Part shown: piece by piece, positions 27,290-35,926 of the stretch | How positions within the stretch are numbered: position 1 is the stretch's first letter | Layout: each line of letters starts with the position of its first letter | Assembly: GCF_018613675.1 (NCBI RefSeq) | Contig: NZ_JAGGPQ010000002.1 | Location: forward strand, 58,529-122,528 | From: Arthrobacter sp. ISL-85 | GTDB lineage: Bacteria; Actinomycetota; Actinomycetes; Actinomycetales; Micrococcaceae | Direction: 5' to 3' | Length of the DNA stretch: 64,000 bases | Program-made: the position numbers and the translations under genes | Notes under the pieces: model-generated | The model's database searches: none | Told to the model about the DNA's origin: nothing | The model's input: the letters and a program-made list of their open reading frames with translations, nothing else

Positions 27290-28974
27290 TTAGTAGGCCT
27301 TGACGCGTTGCTCGACCACGAGGTGGATGAGCGCGAAGACGTGATCTTCATCGATCGCTCTGAGCGCGGCTTTGACCGCGGCGGGAATGTCCGCGTCTTT
27401 TTCGACCTTGATGCCGAAGCCGCCGAACGCCTGGGCCATGAGTGCGAACTCGGGGTTTTTCAGTTGGGTTCCCGAGACCCGTTCAGGGTAGTGGCGTTCC
27501 TGGTGGGTGCGGATGGTGCCGTATTCCTGGTTGTCCATCACGATCACCAGGGGAGTCGCGCCGTACTGGGCTGCGGTGGCGAGCTCTTGGCCGTTCATGA
27601 GGAACTCCCCGTCCCCGGCGATGGTCACGATGCGCCTGCAGGGATAGGCCAGGGACGCTGCGATGGCCGAGGGGACGGAGTAGCCCATGGAGCCGTTGCG
27701 TGCGCTGATCATTGAGGCGTAGCGCTGGGTGGGGAAGTAGCGGTGGGCCCAGTTGGTGTGTTCGCCGGCGCCAAGGGTGATCATGGCATCCGTGGGCAGG
27801 GTGGGCACGAGGTTGGCCATCAGGGTGTCCATCCGGGCCGGGCCGGCTGTCGGCGTCGCTGAGGGCAGGGCAGCAAAGGATTCCTGTTCGCGGCGCATTC
27901 GTGCCGTCCATGTTTTCCACTCGTCCTTGACCGGGAGTTCAATTCTCGCCAGATCCCGGATGAACACGTCCGGCTTGGCGACGATCTGGTACGACACGGA
28001 CCCGAGCGGCCTCGGAGGGAGGGGTCGATGGTGACGAGGAAGTTTTTCTTCGTCCAGTCCTGGCGGCACAGGAATCCGTCGGTGATGACATCGCCCGGGA
28101 CGGTGCCAACGAAGATCAGCAGGTCCGTTTCTTCGAGCAAGTCGTAGGTCGGGCGCGGACGGCCGTAGCCGATAGGGCCGACGTAGGAGGGGGAGTCGAA
28201 GGGAACGGTACCTTGGGTCCGCCATTCTGCCGCCGCCGGGATGTTGTGCTTCTCCAGCCACTGGGTGAACTGGTCGGCGCCCTCCTGGGTCCAGTCGTTG
28301 CCGCCGGTGACGAAGAGCGGTTTGCCGGCGTCAGCCAGTGCTGCGGCGAGGGCTTCTGAATCGACAGTGGTCATGCCCCCAGTGGCCACCGGGATCGGCG
28401 GGTGGAGTTCGGCGGGGATCTGTTGCCGGATGATGTCCTCGGGCAGGCCGATAACGACGGGACCGGGCCGGCCGTTCATTGCGGCGAACAGGGCTTCGGC
28501 GACGATCTCTGAGGCACGCTCGGCGTGATCCAAAACCATGACGCGCTTAGCGCCGGTGTCGAACCAGGCTTTGATGTCGAACTCCTGAAAGGCTTCGCGA
28601 TCCCGATGCGCGAAGGGAATCAGGCCTACGAACAGCACCATGGGCGTGGAATCTTGCCAGGCGGTGTGTAGTCCCACATGGGCGTTCGCTGCGCCCGGGC
28701 CGCGGGTGACCATAGCGATGCCCGGTCTCTGGTTCATCTTGCCGTCAGCTTCAGCCATATAGGTGGCGCCCCCTTCGTGACGGCAAACCACCGTTTCGAT
28801 GGGGGAGCCGTGAAGCCCGTCCAAGACGTCCAGGAAGCTCTCGCCAGGTACCACGTGGGCCCGCTTGATCCCGTGCGCAACCAGAGTGTCCACGATGACG
28901 TGCCCGGCCGATTTTTGAAGTGGTGCCAGTAGGTTTTCTTCTAATTCGTCGTGCTCGGACGTTATTTGCGTCAT
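27290..28974 (-). pseudogene. Acetolactate-synthase-like ThDP decarboxylase with one frameshift
   Basis: Two frames together give one full-length ThDP enzyme of about 560 residues. The first part (28974 to about 28010) has RHEGGATYMAEADGKM with the catalytic Glu and MVTRGPGAANAHVGLHTAWQD. The second part continues from GSVSYQIVAKPDVF and includes the ThDP/Mg motif GDGEFLMNGQELATA with NQEYGTIRTHQ. They join in different frames near 28000-28025, inside a G/C-rich run. Acetolactate synthase is one possibility; the neighbours (isocitrate and succinate-semialdehyde dehydrogenases) instead suggest 2-oxoglutarate decarboxylase, as in the cyanobacterial bypass. Real mutation and sequencing error cannot be told apart here. 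Confidence 0.85.
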
Positions 28975-29188
28975 GTTTGCTGAACCTTCTTACTGGATGC
29001 GTCGTTGCGGGCCTGTGGAGGACCTTCACCAATTGAAGGACCAGCCGGCATTGTTGAAGCAAAATCAACGCTGCACTGCAACTGCCAGCCGGGCGGCAAG
29101 GCCCCTGGACGCTGCGTTCGACACTGCTGTGCTGCTTTGTCCGCTCACCGATGTCGTGGTCAACGACAACGGATCGGTACTGCTTAGA

Positions 29189-29201
29189 TTATAGGCTATC
29201 G
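29189..29201. promoter_or_regulatory. GntR operator-like site between ThDP and UspA genes
   Basis: TTATAGGCTATCG matches the TTATAGGCTATAA palindrome in 11 of 13 positions, followed by CCTACAATAGC. It lies in the 287-base divergent gap, 60 bases before uspA and 215 before the ThDP gene, so it ties both to the regulator at 16550-17218. Confidence 0.6.
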
Positions 29202-29261
29202 CCTACAATAGCTACAGCATGTTGATGTGTAGGCAGGCCTGACTGGAGAAACGAGTTAAAG

Positions 29262-29690
29262 ATGACCGGTGTGATCGTCGTAGGTGTAGACAGCAGTGAA
29301 AGTGCCAAGCGCGCAGCCGGGACGGCGCGGGAGATGGCCATCGCCCTGGGAACCAGCCTGCACGTCGTCACGGCGTTTGAAAACAACCGGCAGGACATCG
29401 TAGGGAGCGGCACCGATCTGCTGGTCATCTCCAGTGAGGACGCTGCGAAAAAGGTTGCCCACGACCTGGCCATGGAATTGAGCTCGCCTCAGCTGCAGGT
29501 GGCCTACTTCGCAGTACCCGGCTCGCCGGCCCAGGCGCTTATCAAGCAGGCTGAACAATACGGTGCCCAGATGATAGTGGTGGGAAACAAGCGGATGCGC
29601 GGCCTTGGCCGAGTGCTGGGTAGTGTCGCAAACAGTGTCGCCCACAATGCGCCCTGCAACGTTTTCATAGCAAAGACGGACGATGAGTAA
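29262..29690 (+). CDS. Universal stress protein UspA family
   Basis: 142 residues of a single Usp domain. VIVVGVDSSESAKRAAGTA at the start and the ATP-binding motif VVGNKRMRGLGRVLGSVANSV near 107-127 (G-2x-G-9x-G-S) place it with ATP-binding UspA proteins. Such proteins help survival under starvation or respiratory stress. It is transcribed away from the ThDP enzyme from a shared promoter region with the operator-like palindrome, so it may be co-induced with the carboxylate pathway. Confidence 0.9.
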   Translation: MTGVIVVGVDSSESAKRAAGTAREMAIALGTSLHVVTAFENNRQDIVGSGTDLLVISSEDAAKKVAHDLAMELSSPQLQVAYFAVPGSPAQALIKQAEQYGAQMIVVGNKRMRGLGRVLGSVANSVAHNAPCNVFIAKTDDE

Positions 29691-29878
29691 TAGGGTTGCC
29701 CGCGCCGCTCCCTGATGGGAGCTACGGCACGCACCGAAAAGCGCCAGGAGGGCACAGTCCCCTCCGCGCCTCTCCCCTTGTTGATCTGCAACGCCGATAA
29801 TGCAGATTTCGTCAAGCTGTCGTTCCACGTGGGGGAGAGGTCGCGGTCTTGCGGGACCGGCCAGTGGAGTTTGGCTGA

Positions 29879-30171
29879 ATGGCCCGCACGGATAAGCGTG
29901 TTGAGGCCGGGATCGACGGTCGACCGGATCTGGTCCTGGCTGTTCGCGTGGAGCTGGTCGACAGCGAGCCGGAAATTTGGCGCCAGCTGGAGGCCGCGGC
30001 TCCCTGACCCTGGACCAAGTCCACCAGGTCCTGCAAATTGCTTTCGGCTGGGAGGACATACACCTGCACAGGTTCACCGGCGATGACTCCTTGGCGCCGC
30101 TGCGGGTGGTCGACGGCGAAATTCCGGAAAGCCTGCAGTGGCTTCCCAGGCATGTAGTTGAATCACGTTAG
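29879..30171 (+). pseudogene. pRiA4b ORF-3-like protein fragment, frameshifted
   Basis: Frame one reads MARTDKRVEAG then LAVRVELVDSEPEIWRQLEA and stops; a second frame continues GSLTLDQVHQVLQIAFGWED, HLHRFTGDD and ends VVESR. Joined, this is the N-terminal part of the pRiA4b ORF-3 family (consensus E-IWR-L, T-DQLH-VLQ-AFGW-D-HLH-F), which is about 180 or more residues when complete. It is truncated and frameshifted, hence a remnant. The family is common on plasmids and near IS elements. Nothing else in 29691-30294 looks coding. Confidence 0.7.
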
Positions 30172-30294
30172 GAAGCGATGACAGCAGGGACATGGGGAAG
30201 CGGCCGCGGGAGCCTGCGAGGATGGTCTTCCCGCCGCCCATGGGCGGAACAAGCATCACCTTGGCTTTCTTCTAGGTGTCGTCCCGCCGGTTGT

Positions 30295-31887
30295 TCACAC
30301 GTAACTTGTCGCCAGCTGTACATCGCCGTTAATGCGGCGGTTGAGGTGCCAGGGGTTGGCGTCCTGCAGCGCCTCGGGGAGGAGTTCCGGGGGGAGGTTC
30401 TGGTAGGCGACGGGGCGGAGGAACCGGTTGATGGCGAGGGTTCCGACGGATGTGGTGCGGGTGTCGGAGGTGGCGGGGAAGGGGCCGCCGTGGACCATGG
30501 CGTGGCCGACTTCGACGCCGGTGGGCCAGCCGTTGACGATGATGCGGCCTATCTTCTGCTCGAGGACGGGGAGGAGGCGTGCCGCCGTCGGGTAGTCCTC
30601 CTCGGTGAGCTGCAGGGACGCGGTGAGTTGGCCTTCGATCCGGTTGGCGGCCTGGAGCAGGTCATCCACAGACGTGTACCGGATCACCAGTGAGGCGGCG
30701 CCGAAGATTTCCTCGTGGAGGACGTGGTTGCTGGTGAACTGGTCCACGCCGGTGCCGAAGATGGCGGGTGCCGGGGCGTTCCGGGTGGGCCCGGGGGTGC
30801 CTTGGCCGATCAGTTCCACGCCGTCGGCGGAGCCGAGGCTGGCGGTTCCGGTGTTCCAGGAGTTGGCGATGCCTTCGGTGAGCATGGTTTGTCCGGTGCA
30901 GGCTGCGATGGCGCGTCCGACGGCGGCAGCGAGTTTGTCGCCCAGCTCACTGTCGGGGGCGAAGAGCAGGCCGGGGGAGGTGCAGAGCTGGCCTGAGCTG
31001 GCCGTGACGGCGGTGACGTACTGCTGCGCCAGGGCGTCAACGTCACCCTTTAGGGCGCCGTCGAAAACGAAGACCGGGTTAAGCGAGGACATCTCGGCGT
31101 AGACCGGGATGGGCTCCGGGCGGGCCGCGGCGGTGCGCATCAGGGCGACGCCGGCTGCCTGGGAGCCGGTGAAGCCGACGGCCTTGATGGCGGGGTCGGC
31201 GACGAGGGCTTGGCCGATGCTGGCGCCGGGGCCGTAGATCAGGGAGAACACTCCGGGGTGCAGGCCGGAGTCCTTGACGGCTTTGGTGATGGCCTGGCCG
31301 ACGAGTTCGCTGGTGCCGGGGTGGGCGTTGTGGGCTTTGAACACGACGGGGCAGCCGGCAGCGAGGGCCGAGGCAGTGTCTCCGCCCGCTGTCGAGAAAG
31401 CGAAGGGGAAGTTGCTGGCGCCGAACACGGCGACGGGGCCGAGCGGGATCTGGCGCTGGCGGATGTCTGCGCGGGGCAGGGGAGTGCGGTCTGGGATGGC
31501 GGGGTCGATGCGGACGCCGCGGAAGTCGCCTTGGCGGACCACGTTTGCGAAGAGGCGCAGCTGGCCGGTGGTGCGTGCCCGTTCGCCTTGGAGCCGGGCG
31601 GCCGGGAGCCCGGTTTCCTGGCCGGCGCGGGTGATGAGTTCGTCACCGATGGACTCGATATTGTCCGCGATGGCCTCGAGGAAGGACGCGTGGGCCTCCG
31701 GGTCCAGGCTGCTGAAAGACGGGAAGGCCTCCTTCGCAGCGGCCGTGGCGGTCTTCAGCTGGTCTTCCGTGAGCAGTGTGTAGGCCGGTTCCAGGGGCTC
31801 GTTTGTGGCGGGATTGAAACCGTTAGTGGTCTTGCCGGCACCGGCAACGGGTTGCCCGGCGATGAGTGATTGTCCTGTAAGGGTCAC
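30295..31887 (-). CDS. 2-Oxoglutarate semialdehyde dehydrogenase (KGSADH)
   Basis: 530 residues. GPVAVFGASNFPFAFSTAGG, catalytic Glu in YAEMSSLNPVFVFDGAL, catalytic Cys in SSGQLCTSPGLLF and the ending GWPTGVEVGHAMVHGGPFP are the signature of the longer KGSADH-type aldehyde dehydrogenases. They oxidise 2-oxoglutarate semialdehyde to 2-oxoglutarate, the last step of non-phosphorylative breakdown of hexarates and pentonates. It closes the minus-strand ABC-importer operon, and the two dehydratases for the preceding steps are encoded divergently at 35.9-38.0 kb. Confidence 0.92.
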   Translation of the reverse strand: MTLTGQSLIAGQPVAGAGKTTNGFNPATNEPLEPAYTLLTEDQLKTATAAAKEAFPSFSSLDPEAHASFLEAIADNIESIGDELITRAGQETGLPAARLQGERARTTGQLRLFANVVRQGDFRGVRIDPAIPDRTPLPRADIRQRQIPLGPVAVFGASNFPFAFSTAGGDTASALAAGCPVVFKAHNAHPGTSELVGQAITKAVKDSGLHPGVFSLIYGPGASIGQALVADPAIKAVGFTGSQAAGVALMRTAAARPEPIPVYAEMSSLNPVFVFDGALKGDVDALAQQYVTAVTASSGQLCTSPGLLFAPDSELGDKLAAAVGRAIAACTGQTMLTEGIANSWNTGTASLGSADGVELIGQGTPGPTRNAPAPAIFGTGVDQFTSNHVLHEEIFGAASLVIRYTSVDDLLQAANRIEGQLTASLQLTEEDYPTAARLLPVLEQKIGRIIVNGWPTGVEVGHAMVHGGPFPATSDTRTTSVGTLAINRFLRPVAYQNLPPELLPEALQDANPWHLNRRINGDVQLATSYV

Positions 31888-31962
31888 GGTGGTTCCTTGA
31901 TGGTTGGTGGCGGCCAGGGTGAGGTGCCGGATAAAGCGGCAGCGGCGGTTGCCGCTGCCGTT

Positions 31963-32862
31963 TTATCCCTTGACTGCTCCCGCGCTTAGTCCCTGGACCA
32001 GGAATTTTTGGACGTAGGCGAATAGGAGCACTACGGGGATGATGGCGATGACGCCGCCTGCGGCAAGGGCCCCGAAGTCGGCGCCGAACTCTCCCAAGAG
32101 GTAGCTGAGGCCGACGGGGACGGTGAATTGGTCTTGACTGCTGATGAACATGATCGCGAAGAGGAAGTTGTTCCAGGCGCTGATGAAGGCGAAGGAGCCA
32201 ACAGCAACGATTCCGGGTTTCAGGAGGGGCAAGACGACCAGCCGGAATGCCTGGATGCGGGTGCAGCCGTCTACCCAGGCAGCTTCTTCCAGTTCCACGG
32301 GGACGTTCCTGATGAACCCTGACATCAGGATCAGGGACAGTGGAAGGTGGAAGACGGTGTCCGAGATGATGAGGCTCCAGAGGCTGTTGGTGAGGCCGAC
32401 TGCGTTGAAGATCTCGAAGAGTGGGATGAGCATCATGGCCCCTGGTACGAATTGCGTGCAGAGCATGGCTACCAGGAACAATGTTTTGCCGCGGAATTTG
32501 AATCGGGCAAGAGCGTAGCCGCCCAGGAGGGCGACGACGGTGGAGGTCAGCAGGCTCATGACGGCGACGAAGAGGCTGTTCTTGAAGTAGATCCCGAACC
32601 CGGACCCGTTCCATACCGTCTCGAAGTGTTCGAACGTGATTGGCCACGGGACCAGGGACGTTGATCCTGTAGGCCGGAATGCGAAAAGCAGCATCCAGTA
32701 GAACGGTACGAGCGTGAAGACGAGGAACAAGGCCAGCGGTACGTAGGTCAGAATCCGGTCGATGCGTCGGGCGCGCTTCTTCAGGGGGCTGAGTGGCCGG
32801 TACGCGCCGTGGTCCTCGGACTGGAGGGGGGGCGGCGCAGTTTGGGGAAGCAAGGAGGTCAT
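31963..32862 (-). CDS. ABC sugar-type permease (MalG family)
   Basis: 299 residues with six membrane segments and the EAA loop ELEEAAWVDGCTRIQAFRLVVLPLLKPG. The C-terminus KFLVQGLSAGAVKG is the usual MalG ending. It forms the import channel with the MalF-type partner, whose stop it overlaps by four bases. No ATPase gene is present, so a shared MsmK-type ATPase encoded elsewhere must be used. Substrate by context: a sugar acid. Confidence 0.93.
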   Translation of the reverse strand: MTSLLPQTAPPPLQSEDHGAYRPLSPLKKRARRIDRILTYVPLALFLVFTLVPFYWMLLFAFRPTGSTSLVPWPITFEHFETVWNGSGFGIYFKNSLFVAVMSLLTSTVVALLGGYALARFKFRGKTLFLVAMLCTQFVPGAMMLIPLFEIFNAVGLTNSLWSLIISDTVFHLPLSLILMSGFIRNVPVELEEAAWVDGCTRIQAFRLVVLPLLKPGIVAVGSFAFISAWNNFLFAIMFISSQDQFTVPVGLSYLLGEFGADFGALAAGGVIAIIPVVLLFAYVQKFLVQGLSAGAVKG

Positions 32863-33788
32863 TTGTCATCCTCTTTGGACTTGGTGATGCGCAGATAGAC
32901 CAGCGAGAAGAAGGTCAGGATCAGGAAGGCCACCACCGTGAGTGCAGAGCCGTAGCCGAAGTCGCGGTCATGGATAGCCGTTTGCGCGACGTAGAGGGGC
33001 AGAGTTGTGGTAGCTCCTGCGGGGCCGCCGCCGGTCAGCGTGTAGAGCAGGTCAACGTTGTTGAACTCCCAAACAGCCCGAAGTAGACCTGCGACGACGA
33101 CTGCCTGCCGGATATGGGGCCAGGTGATGGATAGAAATTTCCTCCAGGTGCCTGCCCCGTCGACGTCAGCTGATTCGTAGAGTTCCAAGGACACGGATTG
33201 GAGGTCGGCCAGAATCAGGATGGCGAAAAAGGGGATCCCCTTCCACATTTCGGCGAGCACGACGGCCCAAAACGTTGTCCCGCTGCCTGAGAGGAGGGAG
33301 ACGCCGTATTCGCCAATGCCGATGTCTGCGAGATAACGGCCGACCCCGGTGGAGGGGTTGTAGATCAGTATCCAGATGGTGGTTGTGAGGATGCCGGAAA
33401 CAGCCCAGGGTGAGAAGACCAATGAACGTGCAATGGCTCGTCCTACGAAGGTCTTGTTGATAAGGAGCGCCAACGCCAGACCAAAGATGAACTGTAGTCC
33501 GACCTCGACGACCACCCACTGGAGGGTGAAGGTCAGGCTTCGCCAGAAGAGGGGATCTTGGCCCAAGGCCACGAAGTTGTCCATGCCAGCGAATCCGTCG
33601 TTCCACGGCTGGGTCACGTTCGAGTTCTGGAGGCTGTAATAGAAGACGCTGCCGACCGGGTACACGAGGAACACCAGCGTCAGGATCGCTGCTGGGCCGA
33701 TCAGGAAGTAGGGGTATAAGCGTCGCAGCCGAGCGTTCGCTTCTGGTTGGGTCAGGCGTCCAGGCCGGTTGGGGGTTATGACAGTCAT
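32859..33788 (-). CDS. ABC sugar-type permease (MalF family)
   Basis: 309 residues, six membrane segments. LYPYFLIGPAAILTLVFLVYPV at the start and the EAA loop LYESADVDGAGTWRKFLSITWPHI identify a MalF/UgpA-type permease. Starts four bases after the binding-protein gene and overlaps the MalG-type gene. Confidence 0.93.
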   Translation of the reverse strand: MTVITPNRPGRLTQPEANARLRRLYPYFLIGPAAILTLVFLVYPVGSVFYYSLQNSNVTQPWNDGFAGMDNFVALGQDPLFWRSLTFTLQWVVVEVGLQFIFGLALALLINKTFVGRAIARSLVFSPWAVSGILTTTIWILIYNPSTGVGRYLADIGIGEYGVSLLSGSGTTFWAVVLAEMWKGIPFFAILILADLQSVSLELYESADVDGAGTWRKFLSITWPHIRQAVVVAGLLRAVWEFNNVDLLYTLTGGGPAGATTTLPLYVAQTAIHDRDFGYGSALTVVAFLILTFFSLVYLRITKSKEDDK

Positions 33789-33792
33789 GGCG

Positions 33793-35145
33793 TCACTTCT
33801 TCATGTACTTCTGTTGGGCCTTTGTCAGCTTCACGGCCGATTGGGTCAGGAAATCCTTGACTGAGAGCTGGTTCTGAAGGACACGCTGCCAATCGGGGAG
33901 CATGTCTGTGGTCGTGATGGAGTTGAACTCGGGCAGGTAAAACGGCTGTTCGAGCACAACGGCGTCCTTGTTATCAACGGCCTTAATGGACGTCTGCATC
34001 GCGGGGTTGTCGGTTACCCATGCTTCCTTGGCGACTTCGAGGTTTCCGGGGAGGTATCCGGATTTCTGGGCCCAGAAGCTGTTTCCTTCAGTGCTCATGG
34101 TGTACTCGAGGAATTTCCAGGCGGCTTCCTTGTGTTTGCTGGCCTCGAACATCGCAAATCCTGTGGTCATCCGTCCCGTCAGGATGGACTTGCCGGACTT
34201 GGAAGGGAAGGGCGCAACAGCTGCGACTTTGTCCGCTCCAAGGGCGGCAACATGGGTGGGGTATGAGCCGATGCTGTGGCTGAGCATGGCAGCTCCGCCG
34301 GCACCGAATTGGGCGACCATCGTTTTGAAGTCAGCGGTCAGGTCACTCTCAGCGGTGTCCTTGCCGTACAGGTCAACGTAGTCCTGCGCAGCGGCGATCA
34401 CTGCGGGATCGTCAAGGGTGGAGGTTCCGTCTTCCCGGAAAAATTTGTCGACCCCCGCTTGCGGGTAGACCATCTGTACGAACTGGGAGAAGAAGCCGTT
34501 GCCGCCGCGCAATGTGTAGCCGAATTTGCCGGCGGACTTGTCGGTCAATTTGTCCGCTGCGGCATAGAAGTCGTCCCAGGAGGTGGGGGCGGACAATCCG
34601 GCGTTCTTGTAGAAGTCTGAGCGGTAGTAGATGACGTCCGCCAGGCTCGTGGCCGGGGTCAGGTACAGCTTTCCGTCGGGTGCTGCGGCTTTGGAGGACT
34701 GCGTCATTGCCGGGGAGATCTTGTCGTTCCATCCGCCACTTTGGAACTTGTCGTCCAGCGGTGCCAGCGCCTTCTGTGCCACAAGCGCGGAAATGTCGGA
34801 TGCCTTAGGGGTAATGATGTCCGGTGTCGCCTTCGTGGCGATGGCAGTGCTGATCTTCTGCATGTAGGAGTCCGTCGGCAGGCCAAGGTAGTTCACCTTG
34901 ATGGACGGATTCTTCTCCTCGAACATGCTGATCAGCTTTTTGAGGTTTTCGGTCCGCTCGGGGCGGGTGTCGGTATCCCAGAGTTCGAGCGTGACAGGAC
35001 CACTGTCGCCTGCCGGCTTCTCCGCGCCGCTGCCGGAACCGCAGGCCGTGAGACCCAGCACGCCCGTGAGCAGCACTGCAACTGCCAATGCCGGTCCACG
35101 GCGACGGCCCCTAGTGAATGAAGTCCCATTGTTCTTACGCTTCAT
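33793..35145 (-). CDS. ABC extracellular solute-binding lipoprotein (UgpB/MalE type)
   Basis: 450 residues from the ATG at 35145 (GAGAGGAA seven bases upstream). Basic n-region, hydrophobic core and lipobox LGLTACGSG, so it is anchored to the outer face of the membrane. The body has the cluster-B fold (TLELWDTDTRPERTENLKKL, then TPDIITPKASDISALVAQKAL). First gene of the importer/KGSADH operon; its promoter faces the GntR gene across a palindromic operator. Probable ligand: the aldarate or aldonate processed by the divergent dehydratases. Confidence 0.93.
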   Translation of the reverse strand: MKRKNNGTSFTRGRRRGPALAVAVLLTGVLGLTACGSGSGAEKPAGDSGPVTLELWDTDTRPERTENLKKLISMFEEKNPSIKVNYLGLPTDSYMQKISTAIATKATPDIITPKASDISALVAQKALAPLDDKFQSGGWNDKISPAMTQSSKAAAPDGKLYLTPATSLADVIYYRSDFYKNAGLSAPTSWDDFYAAADKLTDKSAGKFGYTLRGGNGFFSQFVQMVYPQAGVDKFFREDGTSTLDDPAVIAAAQDYVDLYGKDTAESDLTADFKTMVAQFGAGGAAMLSHSIGSYPTHVAALGADKVAAVAPFPSKSGKSILTGRMTTGFAMFEASKHKEAAWKFLEYTMSTEGNSFWAQKSGYLPGNLEVAKEAWVTDNPAMQTSIKAVDNKDAVVLEQPFYLPEFNSITTTDMLPDWQRVLQNQLSVKDFLTQSAVKLTKAQQKYMKK

Positions 35146-35203
35146 CGCGTTCCTCTCAATGCAAGTCGGTGAGGGTCCGGCCTCAAAGTGCCGCTGGTGA
35201 TAC

Positions 35204-35222
35204 ATCGTATACTACATACGAT
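35204..35222. promoter_or_regulatory. Palindromic GntR operator in the divergent sugar-acid promoter
   Basis: ATCGTAT-ACTAC-ATACGAT is an inverted repeat with perfect 7-bp arms and a 5-base spacer. It lies in the 115-base gap between the binding-protein gene and gntR, 39 bases before the latter. The form fits FCD-type GntR operators. The regulator at 35261 is the obvious binder (inferred). Confidence 0.75.
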
Positions 35223-35260
35223 GTTCCTGATATGATCAGTTTTGTCGAAAGGAATTTATT

Positions 35261-35926
35261 GTGAGTACGGAAGTCGTCCCCGGCGCCTTACTGCCCGCCG
35301 CATCCAGGACACACCTCGTCGTGGAGGCACTCCGCCGTTCGATCCTGACCGGTGAGCTTCCCGCCGGGCAGGCTCTGGTCGAGACGGAACTGGCGCGCGG
35401 GTTTGGAATATCAAAGACGCCGGTAAGGGAAGCGCTGAAGACTTTGGCGGGTGCCGGCTTGGTGACGATGAGCGAATACAAGGGCGCCACGGTCCGCGTT
35501 GTCGATGAGGAGATGGCCAGGAGCGTCTTCGACGTTCGTTCCCTCCTCGAGCCCGTCGCGGTGGCGCGAACGGTCGAGAGGGGTTTCGACATGGACCGAG
35601 CCCAGGTGGCGCTCGACCGTGCAGCTGAAGCCGTGGACGAAGCTGAGCGGAGCCTGGCGAACCGGGACTTCCATCAGTTGCTCTACTCAAACTGTGGCAA
35701 TACCGTTCTGACTCAGATGCTCGACGGGCTCCGGGAACAGACAGCTCTCATTTCAGCGAATGCCTGGATTAAGCAGCACTCCTGGGAGGAAGAAGCGGCC
35801 GAGCACGCAGAAATCCTGGCAGCAGCACGGAGCGGAGACGCCGGCAGGGCTGCCGAGCTCGTACTTAACCACATCAATAGCTTCGCTGTCCGCGCTGCCG
35901 CGCAGATTACCAAGGGGCAATCATGA
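35261..35926 (+). CDS. GntR-family (FCD) regulator of the sugar-acid module
   Basis: 221 residues from a GTG with AAAGGA nine bases before it. HTH: VVEALRRSILTGELPAGQ, LARGFGISKTPVREALKTL; FCD domain from about 85 with NRDFHQLLYSNCGN and EEAAEHAEILAAARSG holding the metal-site residues. It leads the dehydratase operon (ATGA overlap with the next gene) and faces the importer operon across a perfect palindrome, so it should repress both directions until the imported acid or a keto-deoxy intermediate binds. Confidence 0.93.
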   Translation: MSTEVVPGALLPAASRTHLVVEALRRSILTGELPAGQALVETELARGFGISKTPVREALKTLAGAGLVTMSEYKGATVRVVDEEMARSVFDVRSLLEPVAVARTVERGFDMDRAQVALDRAAEAVDEAERSLANRDFHQLLYSNCGNTVLTQMLDGLREQTALISANAWIKQHSWEEEAAEHAEILAAARSGDAGRAAELVLNHINSFAVRAAAQITKGQS

